A stretch of DNA of 64,000 nucleotides from Asterias amurensis (Eukaryota > Echinodermata > Asteroidea > Forcipulatida > Asteriidae), in the NCBI RefSeq assembly GCF_032118995.1, contig NC_092648.1, forward strand, positions 19,620,450 through 19,684,449. Reading direction: 5' to 3'. A model generated the notes under the pieces. It saw nothing but the letters and a program-made list of their open reading frames with translations, did no database searches and had not been told where the DNA came from. This document shows, piece by piece, positions 48,501 to 58,824 of the stretch; position 1 is the stretch's first letter; each line of letters begins with the position of its first letter. A program made the position numbers and the translations under genes.

Positions 48501-49369
48501 CCCAATCCACATAGTGCCCCCGGTACAATTCGAACCGGGGTACCAGAGGTGGAAGGCGAAGGAAAGGCACCAATTCGCCGACCTGGGGCCAATTTCATAG
48601 AGCTGCTTAGCATAAAAATTTGCTTAGCATGAAATTTGCTTTGCATGAAATTTCTTACTTGATAAAGACATGATTACCAACCAAATTTCCACGTGATTTT
48701 TAGGATAAGCAAACAACAACTGAGTACCAATAACAAGCAGTATGCAACAAATGGAAATTTGATTGGTAATCCTGTTTTTATCAAGGAAGAAATTCCATGC
48801 TAAGCAAATTTTTGTGCTTAGCAGCTCTATGAAATTGGGCCCTGATTTTTGCACATTTGTGACCGAGGAGTCTCAAACTCAAAGGAAAATATGTGTAGAG
48901 TCAATTGGACTTTTGGGACGCTAGGTGGCAGCAGATTCACTAGGTAAATCCATTGTTCTCATTGATGTGCACAGGCGTAAACGTACAAATTCACAGAGTA
49001 AGTCTATTGCTAGCTAGCGTTCCAAAGTCTCCCAGACTAATGTGAAGATTATTCGTTTCAATTTTTTTTTTTTATATGTTCACAACTCATAGGGCTAGGA
49101 AGCTCAGTTGGCAGAGCGCACTTGCACATTAATCCGAAGATAGTTAATTAAAACCTCACTCTGGTAAATTAATCTATATTCTTTTTTTTCTCTTCTCAGA
49201 TTTGTTGAGAAGTCGCAGGCAGTGTTCTAGCTGTGAGGGTCCCTTCTTCAGGTTCTACCAGTCAGAACTGGTCTTTGCCAATATTGGTATTTTCCATCGA
49301 GTGCCTCTGTATCAGCAAATCTGTAGCCCGTTCAACAACATGCACTGTCAGCCAGTTGATCTGGCCTGA
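39571..49369 (+). CDS. Membrane-anchored leucine-rich-repeat protein, LRRC58/LRRC28-like C terminus (11 coding exons, 511 aa)
   Basis: Coding exons are 39571-39655, 40528-40685, 41321-41463, 42177-42308, 43233-43398, 44312-44493, 45120-45174, 45413-45573, 46634-46755, 47892-48053 and 49200-49369. Every junction is GT-AG and every phase matches. Residues 21-44 form one hydrophobic segment followed by KRKRRK, a typical signal anchor with the rest cytosolic (inference). Residues 116-148 are Cys-rich (C-x2-C-x8-C-x4-C-x2-CC-x7-C-x2-H), suggesting zinc binding. About nine LRRs of the short, Ras-suppressor-like type (L-P-x-x-I-G-x-L-x-x-L) follow to about residue 395. The C terminus has PPLLELTARTI and a C-x2-C ... 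C-x7-C module, resembling LRRC58 and to a lesser degree LRRC28. The N-terminal anchor and Cys module are not part of those families as I know them. The ATG at 39571 is chosen because its frame continues through all exons; the upstream uORF does not. Confidence 0.87.
39656..40527 (+). other. Intron 2 of the LRR gene
   Basis: Holds a long C-tract (about 39698-39718), AT-rich microsatellite DNA with taataataat (39770-39950), and a palindromic repeat (40247-40463). No extra exon is needed. Confidence 0.6.
40247..40463. repeat. Palindromic 'gctgctaagcac' repeat, well-formed copy
   Basis: The left edge cccaagttcatagagctgct and right edge agcaactttttgtgctgggc pair, and the inner arms (aggattaccaatcaaatttt / tttggttggtaatcctgttt) are almost perfect inverses. 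A closely similar copy is at 48587. Confidence 0.82.
42690..42933 (-). mobile_element. tRNA-headed SINE (minus strand)
   Basis: Read on the minus strand: gtggccgagcgatctagttc (A box), gtgtgggttcgattcccggt (B box), then gcaaggcgcttaacc. It is the same family as the SINE at 15190. It lies in an intron of the LRR gene. Confidence 0.75.
43655..43735 (+). mobile_element. tRNA-like SINE head fragment
   Basis: ggctcagttggcagagtgcc (A box) and ggttcaattcccgc (B box) are present, but the arms do not make a full cloverleaf. A decayed relative lies near 49089-49165. Another tRNA-like segment, with gtctagtggtaaa and gggtcgaatcc, lies at 42980-43030. Confidence 0.5.
45228..45400. repeat. Palindromic 'gctgcttaagca' repeat abutting exon 9 of the LRR gene
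   Basis: gagctgcttaagcagctgac and ttctgcttagcaataacaag are at the left, and tttttgtgcttact at the right. It reaches to within about 20 bases of the acceptor at 45411-45412 and so may provide part of the splice-site context. Confidence 0.5.
45761..46033. mobile_element. Short inverted-repeat transposon (about 270 bp)
   Basis: Terminal arms read agagttatatataagaacta and its near inverse ending tagttcttatttataactct, continued by gagggcgcactgg / ccagtgcgctctc. Flanks gtgcagac (left) and gtgcggac (right) may be an aged 8-bp target duplication. Confidence 0.72.
46795..46938. repeat. Palindromic 'aatttcataaagc' repeat
   Basis: The edges gggcccaatttcataaagca and agctttatgaaattaggccc pair over 20 bases. 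It belongs to the same family as 40247 and 48587, shortened. Confidence 0.65.
46938..47315 (+). repeat. Three tandem copies of a ~118-146-bp unit, each with a conserved six-pair stem-loop
   Basis: Each unit has tgttgtgtttttat, tctgaagacg-type text, gcagagtatactg, cgaaacgt and then a hairpin followed by caaccct. The hairpins are GGCTCT-CTAC-AGAGCC (47016-47031), AGCTCT-TAAC-AGAGCT (47135-47150) and GGCTCT-TTTC-GGAGCC (47281-47296). Confidence 0.8.
48084..48370 (+). mobile_element. tRNA-headed SINE (plus strand)
   Basis: catggtctagggatttagagc (A box region), gtgtgggttcgagtctcgat (B box) and aagcaagacacttaaccatg mark the same SINE family as 15190 and 42690. It starts about 30 bases after LRR exon 11. 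Confidence 0.75.
48587..48842. repeat. Palindromic 'gctgcttagca' repeat, well-formed copy
   Basis: ccaatttcatagagctgctt at the left pairs with agcagctctatgaaattggg at the right. Inner arms (gattaccaaccaaatttcc / ggaaatttgattggtaatc) are near-perfect. Confidence 0.82.
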
Positions 49370-49404
49370 TGGTCATGCATATGTCTTTATGATATACATA
49401 TAGG

Positions 49405-49790
49405 TGTTTGTAAGGCCTGGGCGACTAGTGAAATTTACTGCTCAACTAGTAGCACCTCAAATACAGTCGCTACTAATTTGTTATTTCCAAGATACATTGC
49501 AGCATAATGTTTGCGGCAGGCGCTATAGTAAAATTCACACTTAAAGGACTGAAGGATTGTGTCACTGATGTCTGATTGTGTTTCGTAAGTAAATTATGTT
49601 GTCGTGAATAGTCGGAGTGACACAATCGGTTCACCAAACGGGTTTGGAGTAGTTTGACTAGTTTTGTAGTACCGGCATAGTTGTGGCAGCACAATTAACC
49701 GAGTTGTTGAAAAGTGGTAGTCGCGACTCGACTAAGCAATCAAAAGTCGCGACTACGACACCAGTCACACTGGTCTCCCAGGCTTAGTGT
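49405..49790. mobile_element. Palindromic MITE inside the LRR gene 3' UTR
   Basis: Ends aaggcctgggcgactagtg and cactggtctcccaggctta are inverted. Inner gtcgcgactcgactaagcaa type blocks are shared with 22067-22850. It begins 36 bases after the stop codon and ends before the AATAAA at 49838, so it should be part of the mature mRNA. Confidence 0.75.
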
Positions 49791-49837
49791 TTGTTTGTGG
49801 AAAGTTTTGTGCAATGTTGTGAGTTTGTCCCATGCCA

Positions 49838-49843
49838 AATAAA
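49838..49843 (+). terminator. Poly(A) signal of the LRR gene
   Basis: AATAAA lies 469 bases after the stop codon and is followed by a T/G-rich stretch. It is the first canonical signal after the stop. Confidence 0.6.
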
Positions 49844-50784
49844 GTTATTGTCAATTAATGTTTACTAAATCAGCTTTGAGTTTCAAGCAATTTTTTTACA
49901 ATGAGCCATTTGCAATTTCGAAATGACTGGCCACACTTGAATTCCTCAGATTAAAAGAAACCGTTTTTTAAAGAGAAGGCATACACCCACATGGTATAAC
50001 ATTTTGAATGACCGTTTATGGCACCATGGTATCAAGGTTTGCTCATCTGAAGGTTGCTCTACAAAAGCTTGCCCCGAACCATTTGACGATTCAACTGTCT
50101 TTATAGTCTTTATAGGGAATTTAAATTGAACCAGTTACTTGGGACTAAGTCTTTATTTTATTTTTATTTTTAAATGCGGAGGAAATTATTTATTCACGCT
50201 TAAGACAACTCCTCATTTTACAAATTTGCTGAAAATCAACATCAAAATAAAATACAAAATACAAAGTTAACCTAACAAAGTTTTTGTACCAGACACTATT
50301 TAAATCAAACTTGGAAATGGTTTATTGATTGATGTTTTTAAAGTGCATTTTTTTGAAAAATTGAGTGTCAAAAATCCATACAACATTTTATATCAGTCTA
50401 TTTTTTATTATTTATATATCTATACATTGTAACAGCAAATTATCTAGCTTATCATGCCAAAAAGTATAATGACTTTCAGTCTGAGCGTTTACTATGTACC
50501 CACTTGAAACCGGGCCAAATTTATGTTGAGTGAAGATAACCAGGGTACCAGTCATAGAGGGTAGATGGTAATCTCTTAATGTGAAACATAATTATTTCCT
50601 GCTAAGTTACTTTGTGTACTCTAGCAGCTCTATGAAACTGTGTCCAGGCTGGGGCCAAGTGTCCTGCGAAATGTTATCCGTCTGAAATACTTGGATGTGT
50701 GAGAAAGCGCCCCCCCCCCCCCCCTCCAGCTCCATCACAGGGTTCCTTATTTTGTTGCCAAACGTGTCGGACCTTTAGAAGATT

Positions 50785-50895
50785 CCTGACCAGACATGAA
50801 CCTGTGTTTTCTTGGTCAGACATAAACCCATGTTTTTCTTGGTCAGAAATCTGTGTTTTCTTGGTCAGATATAAACCTGTGTTTTCTTGGTCATA
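50785..50895 (+). repeat. Tandem repeat of ~30 bp, about four copies
   Basis: The unit reads roughly cctgtgttttcttggtcaga followed by cataaa, with small length variation between copies. Confidence 0.75.
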
Positions 50896-52325
50896 TGGCT
50901 AAATCAAATGAAATCAACACAGATTTGTTTTATGGTATGTTTATTGAGAGCTAATATAGCAGGTGGAAATTCGTGTTTAGTCTATTCAAGCTACAAAAAT
51001 TAAAGAGATTTGAAAAAAGTAAAAAATAAAATCATCCTTTAAAATCTGTTGTAAAAAAAACCCCGGAAATGCAACGTTTTTGAATTGCCATAAAAGTAAA
51101 CGTCCAAACAGTTTGTGCCTTTTGTTGTGCTTTCGTAATTTTAATGTTTTCCTTGTTGATGTTGTCAGAAAAAAAATCACTTCGAACTTTGATCAAGTGA
51201 CTTAATGTTAGACCAGACCATTTGAGGAGGGGGTGTGATTTTATGGTTTATTTAATGGCATGAGGCCATGGGCGATTCTATATTTTGTGAAAGGGTTTCA
51301 ACAGTGAACATTGCCAATGCTGTGATTTTTTTGAGTATGACATTTCTGATGATATTTATTTTATCTGAAGGGCAATTTTTTGAGGACAAAATATTTCTTT
51401 TTGGCCAAATATTGAGCCATCTGACCTTTCCCAAAATGGGCTTTGTGTTTCTATTATCAACGCAAGAATTTACATTTTAAAATGCTTAGTACTGTTTACA
51501 AAATAACACATGCCAAAATGCCATTCTGATAATACACTTGTTACTCTGTGAAATGTATAATGTACTTTTTTTTTTATATGCCAAGAAAATGTGTTGCCTT
51601 GGGCTTCATCATCGTGATAGGCACTGGGCTCTTTTTTTCCTTCCAATTATCATGGAGGTAGCCTCCATGCAATCATCAAGCCAACTATATTATATAACCA
51701 AACTCATCAGAAGTGCAAAATGGTCCGACTTCTTAAGGACATAATGAGAGGGGAAAATGATTTGTGTATGTTGTTTGTAGAGAACCAGCCAACAAATGCA
51801 GCTTGAATGGTTTTACTAGAGATCTTGAAATTGAAACGTTTTACATGTGTTGTTGTGAGTATAAGCCTTGTGAGGCTTTGCAGTTTATTTCAAATATTGT
51901 GCAAACTAAAGTTTAATACTTTGTTATGCTTTGTTATTATGAATATGAATTAAACAAAAAATAAGAAAACCTTACTTTCAGTGTCTCATTAGGCTGATTT
52001 ATCAGAGTTGTTGTTGTTTATAATTGCCCCTTAACCCCAATACCAAACACTTACAGTCGTCATTAATAAGTTGTTTCATTAGTCTTAGTCGGCAGCGGAC
52101 AATTGTTGATGTAAAACAGTTGATAAACCATGGCATGGACGGACGAGAGTAGTGTGTAAATCATTTTAATGATTTAAACATCGTGTTAAACTATTTCTGT
52201 GACGTCACTATGTTGTTGAAAGTGTACACTATTTTTACGAATCTACACTTTTGTTACAAATAAGTGTAGATTCGTAACATAATCTACAGTTGAGTGTAGA
52301 TTCATTTCCAACTTCAGTAACTGGC

Positions 52326-52639
52326 TAGCCTTGCTCAAGGCAGTCGCATTATTCGCTCCGAATATTCGCCGCTGTAAACCCACCCGTATACCCTGTGTGT
52401 GGTGCGTGCGATCACACCGCATGACCCACCCGTATACACACTGTCACATCGTACGACTACTGTGCACTAAGTCATCCGCACTCGTACCACTAACCGCATG
52501 CGGATAGTGTACGGGATGGGGGGGGGGGGGGGGCATCGTGTCGTGCGATGTTACGCACAGTGAATACGGGTGGATTTTTATACGGTACAGCGGCGGCCTT
52601 TTTTCGGAGTGATTAATTCGACTGCCTTGAGCAAGGCTA
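52326..52639. mobile_element. 314-bp MITE with 9-bp target-site duplication
   Basis: Terminal inverted repeats start TAGCCTTGCTCAAGGCAGTC. The 9-base direct repeat gtaactggc lies immediately outside both ends (52317-52325 and 52640-52648). The middle contains a run of about 15 G and inverted gtatacgggtgg-type arms. A 9-bp duplication is typical of Mutator-like elements; the family is an inference. Confidence 0.85.
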
Positions 52640-53324
52640 GTAACTGGCTCAACTTCAAAACTACTGTCTTTCCAAGCTGAAATACGAAGTGCAACAAAAA
52701 CACAGCTGAATTTAAAAAACATTTTCCAGCTAAGAAAAATCACTTTAGTAACACAATTATTGTTAGCTGAGCAACGTTGTAGTATGTAGCAAGCACTAGT
52801 ATGCCTATAAATATTTTGTAAAATTATATTTAAAGATGTGACCAGCTGTCGTTTGACAACGTACACGAAATTAGATAGACTACAACTCTAGTGTTGTTAC
52901 TATTGTCATTGAGAAATCAAATTCATTGAAACTAGTACATAACCAATGGGGGAAATAGAAAGTCAGAGAATAATACTCTAAAGTGTAGATGCGTGAATAT
53001 TAATGTACTCGCCTTCGGCTCGTACATTTTATCACGAATCTACACTTTCCCGTCCATTCTCCTTAACGTAACAGACGTGACGAATGAGGACATAAGAAAT
53101 CAAGAGTGCATGATAAGACCATTACATCGAACAAGTGGCGATGAAGAAACTGAATAAGAAAAAGCGGCAGACCCCCCCCCCCTCAAAAAAAAAAAAAAGA
53201 TAGGGAGATAAACTAAGTACATAAAGGGTCATTTCTTGGCAACATTGCTGATTAGGCTCCCCCCCCCCGCAAAAAACCCATCTCTGTTTCCAATAGAACT
53301 AACAACAGTTTTGTTTATGTATAG

Positions 53325-54352
53325 GATAATGCCCGAGGTGCGCGCCATTCGTGGGTAAGAATGGCCCGAGGGCGAAGCCGGAGGGCCATTCGTACCCACG
53401 AATGGCGCGTTCACCGAGGGCATTATGCGACTTAACCCACACCTGTGACGTCTTGCTATTGTTAAAATCGCTCCATTATTTCGCACGAATGGTACGATAT
53501 TGTTTAATTTTTAAGTCAATTGTTTGTATGTATTACGTAAGCTTGTTCACTCTAGTGAACACCACTGGTGGTGTGTGAACAATGGACGAAGACCAACATT
53601 TAGGAAATATGCTCGTTCCTTCGATAGTGGCATCATAGATCGGGAGCGAAAGTGGCAGCAGATAAGTGATTTTGTTTCTTGACTTTAAGTAAATGTGTAC
53701 AAGTTAGTGATAGAAACAGACTATCAGATGATGTTGTAGCAGACTTTCTCGGTCTACAAAAAAAAAAAAAAGGTGAAGATAAAAGAAGTGACCTACCCGC
53801 GTACAAGCCTGTAGTTTCAGATTTGTTTTTAATAAACAAATTTAAGCTACCTTTATGATCAACAATTTCAGTTGAATTCCTGTTATTTTATGATGATATT
53901 GAAAAAAGTATCTTTGCAATCTTAAATTTTAGGGACTTACCACTTACCATGTTTGTGTATGATAAATTAAGCATTTTGAATTAATAAAAACAAAAAACAA
54001 AAAAACTGGTTAAAATGAAATTGATTTATCTGACTTTAAGACCTGCTTAAATTACTGTTGTAGTTCTATAATTATTTTTTAACATCTCAGCTAAATAATA
54101 ATTTAATAATGTAGCTGTTCACTTGTGGAAAGTGTTAACGATCATTTTGCAATACATGTGTAGCTCTATTAACCTGTGTTAAAAACCATTGAAAACAAAA
54201 TAATATATGGTCCATGGCGTCATTGACTTCATTTACTTTATTCCCTAACTCTTTTATGCACAATGGGTGAATAGATGTACCCATCGCGCCATTCGTGCAA
54301 AATAATGGACCGATTTAACAATAGCACTACGTCACAGGTGTGGGTTAATTAT
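53325..54352. mobile_element. Palindromic element pair: 100-bp hairpin beside a 60-base inverted repeat about 800 bp apart
   Basis: 53325-53426 folds on itself (gcgcgccattcgtgggta against tacccacgaatggcgcg). Next to it 53431-53492 (taacccacacctgtgacgtc and onward) is the inverse of 54293-54350 (ending gtcacaggtgtgggttaa). This suggests one larger inverted-repeat element spanning about 53431-54352, with decayed interior. Confidence 0.6.
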
Positions 54353-54589
54353 TGTTAAGCTGTGGCATTTTTTTGCATTTATGGCTTTCCATAGTTTTCC
54401 AATCGGGGTATTTCCAGGTGAGTTTTACCCAATTGGCATTGTGTGTGATTCATTAAATAAAAATAGTGAACGGTTACACCCAGTCGCCGTCATTCGTACA
54501 TTGGTGGTTGAGAGGTGCGTTTTGGTCATCAGTTGCCACATTTTCCTTAGCAAGCTACAATTACAAACATATCAACAAATATCCTACAG

Positions 54590-57438
54590 ATGGCATTCTC
54601 CTCACCAATGGATTCCAACGACGGAGTTGCAGTAAGTTGACGTTCAATTTTCGGCATCCGATTGTCAAATTGAATTATTAGTTTAATATTTAACATTCTT
54701 GTGACAAAAACCAATAATTATGTTGAAGCTTTTTCCCCAAGACCACATAAGCCAAGCATCACGAAGGGGAGTGTCCAAGGGACACACCCACGAGTCATCT
54801 TGACCCAGCTGAATATTTCGGATAGGTTTTTAAAACGCTACTATTTTTGACAATTATGAAAATATCTGACGTAAATTATTTGTGCACGTTATCAACGGAA
54901 ATTGTTCCAAATTTTGAACGGTATGTTTCATACGTCAAGACCATAGGGCCGGGGCGCGAATTTGTTTTCCCCGAACGACATTGCAATATTTTGTCCCCTT
55001 TCCGTCAAAATTGGCTCTTTCCGTCAAAATTACGTCATAATGAAACTGGCCTGCTCTTTCACCAAATCATTGCAATGTCGTTTGGGGGGAAAAATAGCTG
55101 CCGGGGCGACCATAATACAACAAAGGGGAGTATCCACGAAACACATTTTTTTGTCTCCTTAGCCCGGCCCATGGGGCTTTAGTATTTCTTAATGGATTTC
55201 AGAAAAACAATTATATTTTGACATGAAACCGTACATTATTTATGACATCAATTCAAACAATCAAAAGTTTTGCACGGTCAGTAGAGCAATACAAGGCTTG
55301 CTCATGGTTTTACATGGGCACGTTGCCTTGGATCGGTCGAATTGGTTTTTGAAAAGCGTTTTATGCTAACATTTGGGTATAAAATATTGGGTAGAAGGAT
55401 GTTGTAAAAGTAGAATACAACCATCCACACAAACTCGCCTCCAAATTGCACGGTTTTCCTTTTACCTCGTTGACTAACACGGTCGGCCCTTTATGGGAGT
55501 CAAATTTTTGACTCCCATAAATGGCCGACCGTGTTAGTTCGCAAAGTAAAAGGAAAACCACGCAATTTCGAGGCAAATTTGTGTGGATCATTGTATTCTA
55601 ATTTTAAAACATCCAACCATATGCATTTTATAACAAACGGTTACAAACGGTTTTTTAAAGACCAACTCGTCCGATCCAAGGCAACGTGTCCGTTTAAAGA
55701 GGATAGTCCAAGCTACCTCCATGTCCAAGGAACACAACCATGATCAGGGGGTTTTATATTTGATTTTTTGTTGAAAAATTAATGTTGTATTTGCAAAATT
55801 CTAAGTATGTAGACCTATATAGACCCTTCTTATGGCGTGCATGGTTTGACATTCTCAAACAACCGATTATCAACTCTGAAAAAAATGCGGAGCTAGATTT
55901 GCAAACATTGCTACCATTGCCTTTGAAGCATTGCGCACGCACGCACTTTGCATTATTGCACAGGTGTGTGCTCTATGGTATGGAGCGCCTCATTTGAAAA
56001 TTATTACATGTCTATTATAGTAACACAAACACCAATTAAACCCCTGGTGGTTTAAGCCACAAGGGAAACTGACTGCTGGTAAACTTTATGTTTTGGGTTG
56101 TTTTTATTAAGTTTTAACTCTTCTATATAAGTTGTAATTTTTTTACTTGAACGCTTATTCTAGATTTTGTATAGGCCTACTATTGTTTTATTTTATCACA
56201 GCATGCAAAAGAAAGATAACAATTTCATCGTCCCGTGTAGCCTTCGAGGGTCTTTCACAAGAGTGTCGTTGTTGAAGGCAGACCTTTTTTTTTTTACCTT
56301 TCAGAAGATTCTGAGTGATGAATACTTTCGCGATTTGGCTTCAAAACTGGGTACAGAAAAGTGGCTGACTTTGGCTGCCGAACTTGACCTCAGAAAGTCA
56401 GAGATTGAACAGCTAAAGAAGGACCACCAGAGTGTTCGTGATCAGATCTTCAACATGTTCGTGAAGTGGCGCCAGAATATCGGACCTAATTTACATCTCA
56501 GTCATGTAAATACTTTGGTTCAAAGCCTCAAGACTGTGAATCAAACAGATCTGGCTGTTAAATTGGAAGGTATACAAAATATCCAAAACATGTCCCATCG
56601 GATCTAATGATTAAAAATTGCAAACCGTGTTAGGTAAAAGACCTTTAATGTATGTTTGTATTAAAGACCCTGGACACTATTGGTAATTGTCAAAGACCAG
56701 TCTTCTCACTTGATGTATCTCAACATATGCATACAACAACAAACCTGTGAAAATTTGAGCTCAATTGGTCTTCGAATATGCGAGATAGCAATGAAAAAAA
56801 AAAAAAACCTTGTCAAACGAAGTTGTGTGCTTTCAGATGCTTGATTTCGAGACCTGAAATTCTAAATCTGAGGTCTCGAAATCAAATTCGTGGAAAGTTA
56901 CTTCTTTCTCGAAAACTACGTCACTTCAAAGCGAGCTAGTTCAACGCATGCAATGTGAGGTTTAAATAAATTTGTTTCTGATTCACTTTGCTTCTGCGTT
57001 TTCGTTTGTTTGTATGTACCATCATCATCATCCATCGTCCTTGGACGGAATAGTAGAAGCAGTTTTGATGAAGTGGTGCCAGGTTGCTTTGTCGCTCATG
57101 CACAAGACACTATAATAGGCCCAAATCCGCTAAAAAAAAATTGAAGATTTTCCCCCATGTGTATAAATTCTTGTGCTGACTGAGAATCCAAGTCTACTCT
57201 TATGTATTCTTTCATTTTGTCAGATTTATAGGCCTACCTACGTGGTAGCAAATTACCTAAATTTTAGCAGTGTGTTTCGTCTAACATGTTTCTGTATTTT
57301 TTGTTATTCCTAGTGAGGACAGGCGAATTGTCAAATTCTGAAACAACTCACCATGGTAACACAAATGTTCACGTCAAAGGCGACAAAAACACGACAATCG
57401 TGGGAGCAGTTAAGGACTCCACATTTCACTTCCACTGA
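54590..57438 (+). CDS. Small Death-domain adaptor with a C-terminal amyloid-like motif (three exons, 143 aa), paralogue A
   Basis: Exons are 54590-54631, 56305-56569 and 57314-57438 with matching phases (0 and 1) and GT-AG introns. Residues 1-14 are a short leader (MAFSSPMDSNDGVA). Residues 15-102 form a Death domain: ILSDEYFRDLASKLG, then the conserved W in KWLTLAAELDL, an I-E-Q-L-K helix, a second W in MFVKWRQ, and a C-terminal helix ending DLAVKLE. Death domains mediate homotypic contacts in apoptosis and innate immune signalling. Residues 118-135, NTNVHVKGDKNTTIVGAV, alternate V/I with polar residues around G-D-x-N and V-G, resembling RHIM or HET-s-type amyloid motifs; this is inference. 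There is no membrane segment, so it is probably cytosolic. A tandem paralogue follows at 60611. The start is the first ATG in the exon, directly followed by the donor gca|gtaagt, exactly as in the paralogue. Confidence 0.85.
54632..56304 (+). other. Intron 1 of Death-domain gene A
   Basis: Holds a family-2 TTAA MITE (55316-55697) and otherwise unremarkable sequence. The acceptor at 56303-56304 has a strong poly-T tract. Confidence 0.65.
55316..55697. mobile_element. TTAA-type MITE, family 2
   Basis: Inverted ends gcacgttgccttggatcgg and ccgatccaaggcaacgtg are present. The right TTAA is at 55694-55697; the left TTAA is mutated. The centre has tggccgaccgtgttag arms. Confidence 0.82.
56661..56940. 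mobile_element. TTAA-type MITE, family 1, 3'-truncated copy
   Basis: It begins ttaaagaccctggacactatt and runs through cctgtgaaaatttgag and the central gagacctgaaatt pair, but stops near gaaaactacgtcacttc. The missing half makes it a dead copy inside intron 2 of Death-domain gene A. Confidence 0.78.
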
Positions 57439-58050
57439 ACATCGTTTGGTGCCCGGCAGTATATGTGGGTATAGCAAGATTCTTCCCACACACAAAGTAT
57501 GGGGCCGGCCTACCATTTTGTACTTATTACTCTTCACTTTTCACAGCACTCAGCAGAGCTATAATGGTCGTAACAAAATTGCTGACAATTTTTTTTTTTA
57601 AACAAGTAGTGTAGCCTACACAAAGACATGTGTTTCAATTCCCATGCAGAATGTAGAACATCCTAATAATGACAATTACATGTATAGGCTGCTCACAGTG
57701 ACTTTACTATTTCTTACTACTTTTTTAAATAATAGTTAAGCATAGTTATATAGTTGTATACCTTAGACAAGTCACACTATGTATAAAACATTCAATAATG
57801 GGTTATTAGGGCGCCCGACGTTATTATGTTATAATTACTATCAATGAAAAGATGGACATAATAATTATAACCGTTGTGTAAACAAAATGAGGGGAGATAT
57901 TCCACTGCATGGGGACGCATGCAGAAGCGCAATATTTTCCCCTGGTCAAATAACTAATAGGATTAATGTGTGGATGTATTTTACAGATAGTTGTCAATTA
58001 TAAGTCACGTGACCACTACCCATAAGCACATTCCTGTCAGTTAATTTACC

Positions 58051-58392
58051 TTAAAGGCAGAGGACACTTGGTACTCAAAATATCTGGTAGCATAAAAACT
58101 TACTTAATTGGTAAAGAGGTTGATAGTACAAAACATTGTGGGAAACGGCTCCCTCTGAAGAGACGTAGTTTGCGAGAAAGGAGTAATTTTTCACGAATTC
58201 GATTTCGAGACCTCAGAATTAGATTTTGAGGTCTCGAAATCAAGCATCTGCATGAAAGCGCACAACTTCGTGTGACAAGAGTGTAATGTCTCGCAACTTC
58301 GATGACCAAAATGAGCTCAAGTTTTCACAGGAATATTGTATGCATAATGTTGAGACCAAGTGAGACTGACTGGTCTTTGACATTATTTACCC
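58051..58392. mobile_element. TTAA-type MITE, family 1
   Basis: ttaaaggcagaggacac at the left, and the interior with ggaaacggctccctctgaag and the gagacctcagaatt pair. The right terminus is partly lost. Confidence 0.78.
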
Positions 58393-58824
58393 TGCCATAA
58401 GTCAAACACATTAAATCTCATATATTGTTGTTTGTCCTTGCTTTGTCTTTTAGATCTGCTTAATTTTAACTAATTATGGCTTATTATAATATTATATGAA
58501 ATGTGCCTTTTATCAGATAAGTTTTTACAATACAGTACTATTTTTTAAATATAATATGTCCTTTAAATTTGGTTGGGAATCTGTAAGCAGTTTGTAGCAG
58601 CTAGTTCTTTTTTTTCATTTAAATTGAACATTAAATTAATATAGCCTATTTAGTTATTTTAGTTAGTTAGAAGAACTCGTGGATATTGTTTTACGGTGCG
58701 AAACCTTTCTCTTTTGACACTTTCATTACATTTTACACAGATTGTTTGTCTCCTTAAAATAAAATACCCTCAAGTGGAAGTTTAATGAATATATTATGTT
58801 TGTTTCGTGTAGAGAGGAGCTATA

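Larger units (their letters stand above)
49370..54589. other. 3' UTR of the LRR gene, then intergenic DNA up to the Death-domain pair
   Basis: After the 3' UTR and poly(A) site (49838) no gene is supported until 54590. The block holds a MITE (49405-49790), a short tandem repeat (50785-50895), a MITE with target duplication (52326-52639), gtgtagattc palindromes (52240-52310 and 52980-53050), and a nested palindromic system (53325-54352). The stretch 50900-52230 shows only AT-rich sequence with short spurious ORFs. Confidence 0.6.

Noticed and set aside
54381-54681. Coding ORFs around exon 1 of Death-domain gene A in other frames
   Set aside because: Only the ATG at 54590 gives a frame that continues through the donor into the Death-domain exon, and the paralogue at 60611 uses the same arrangement.
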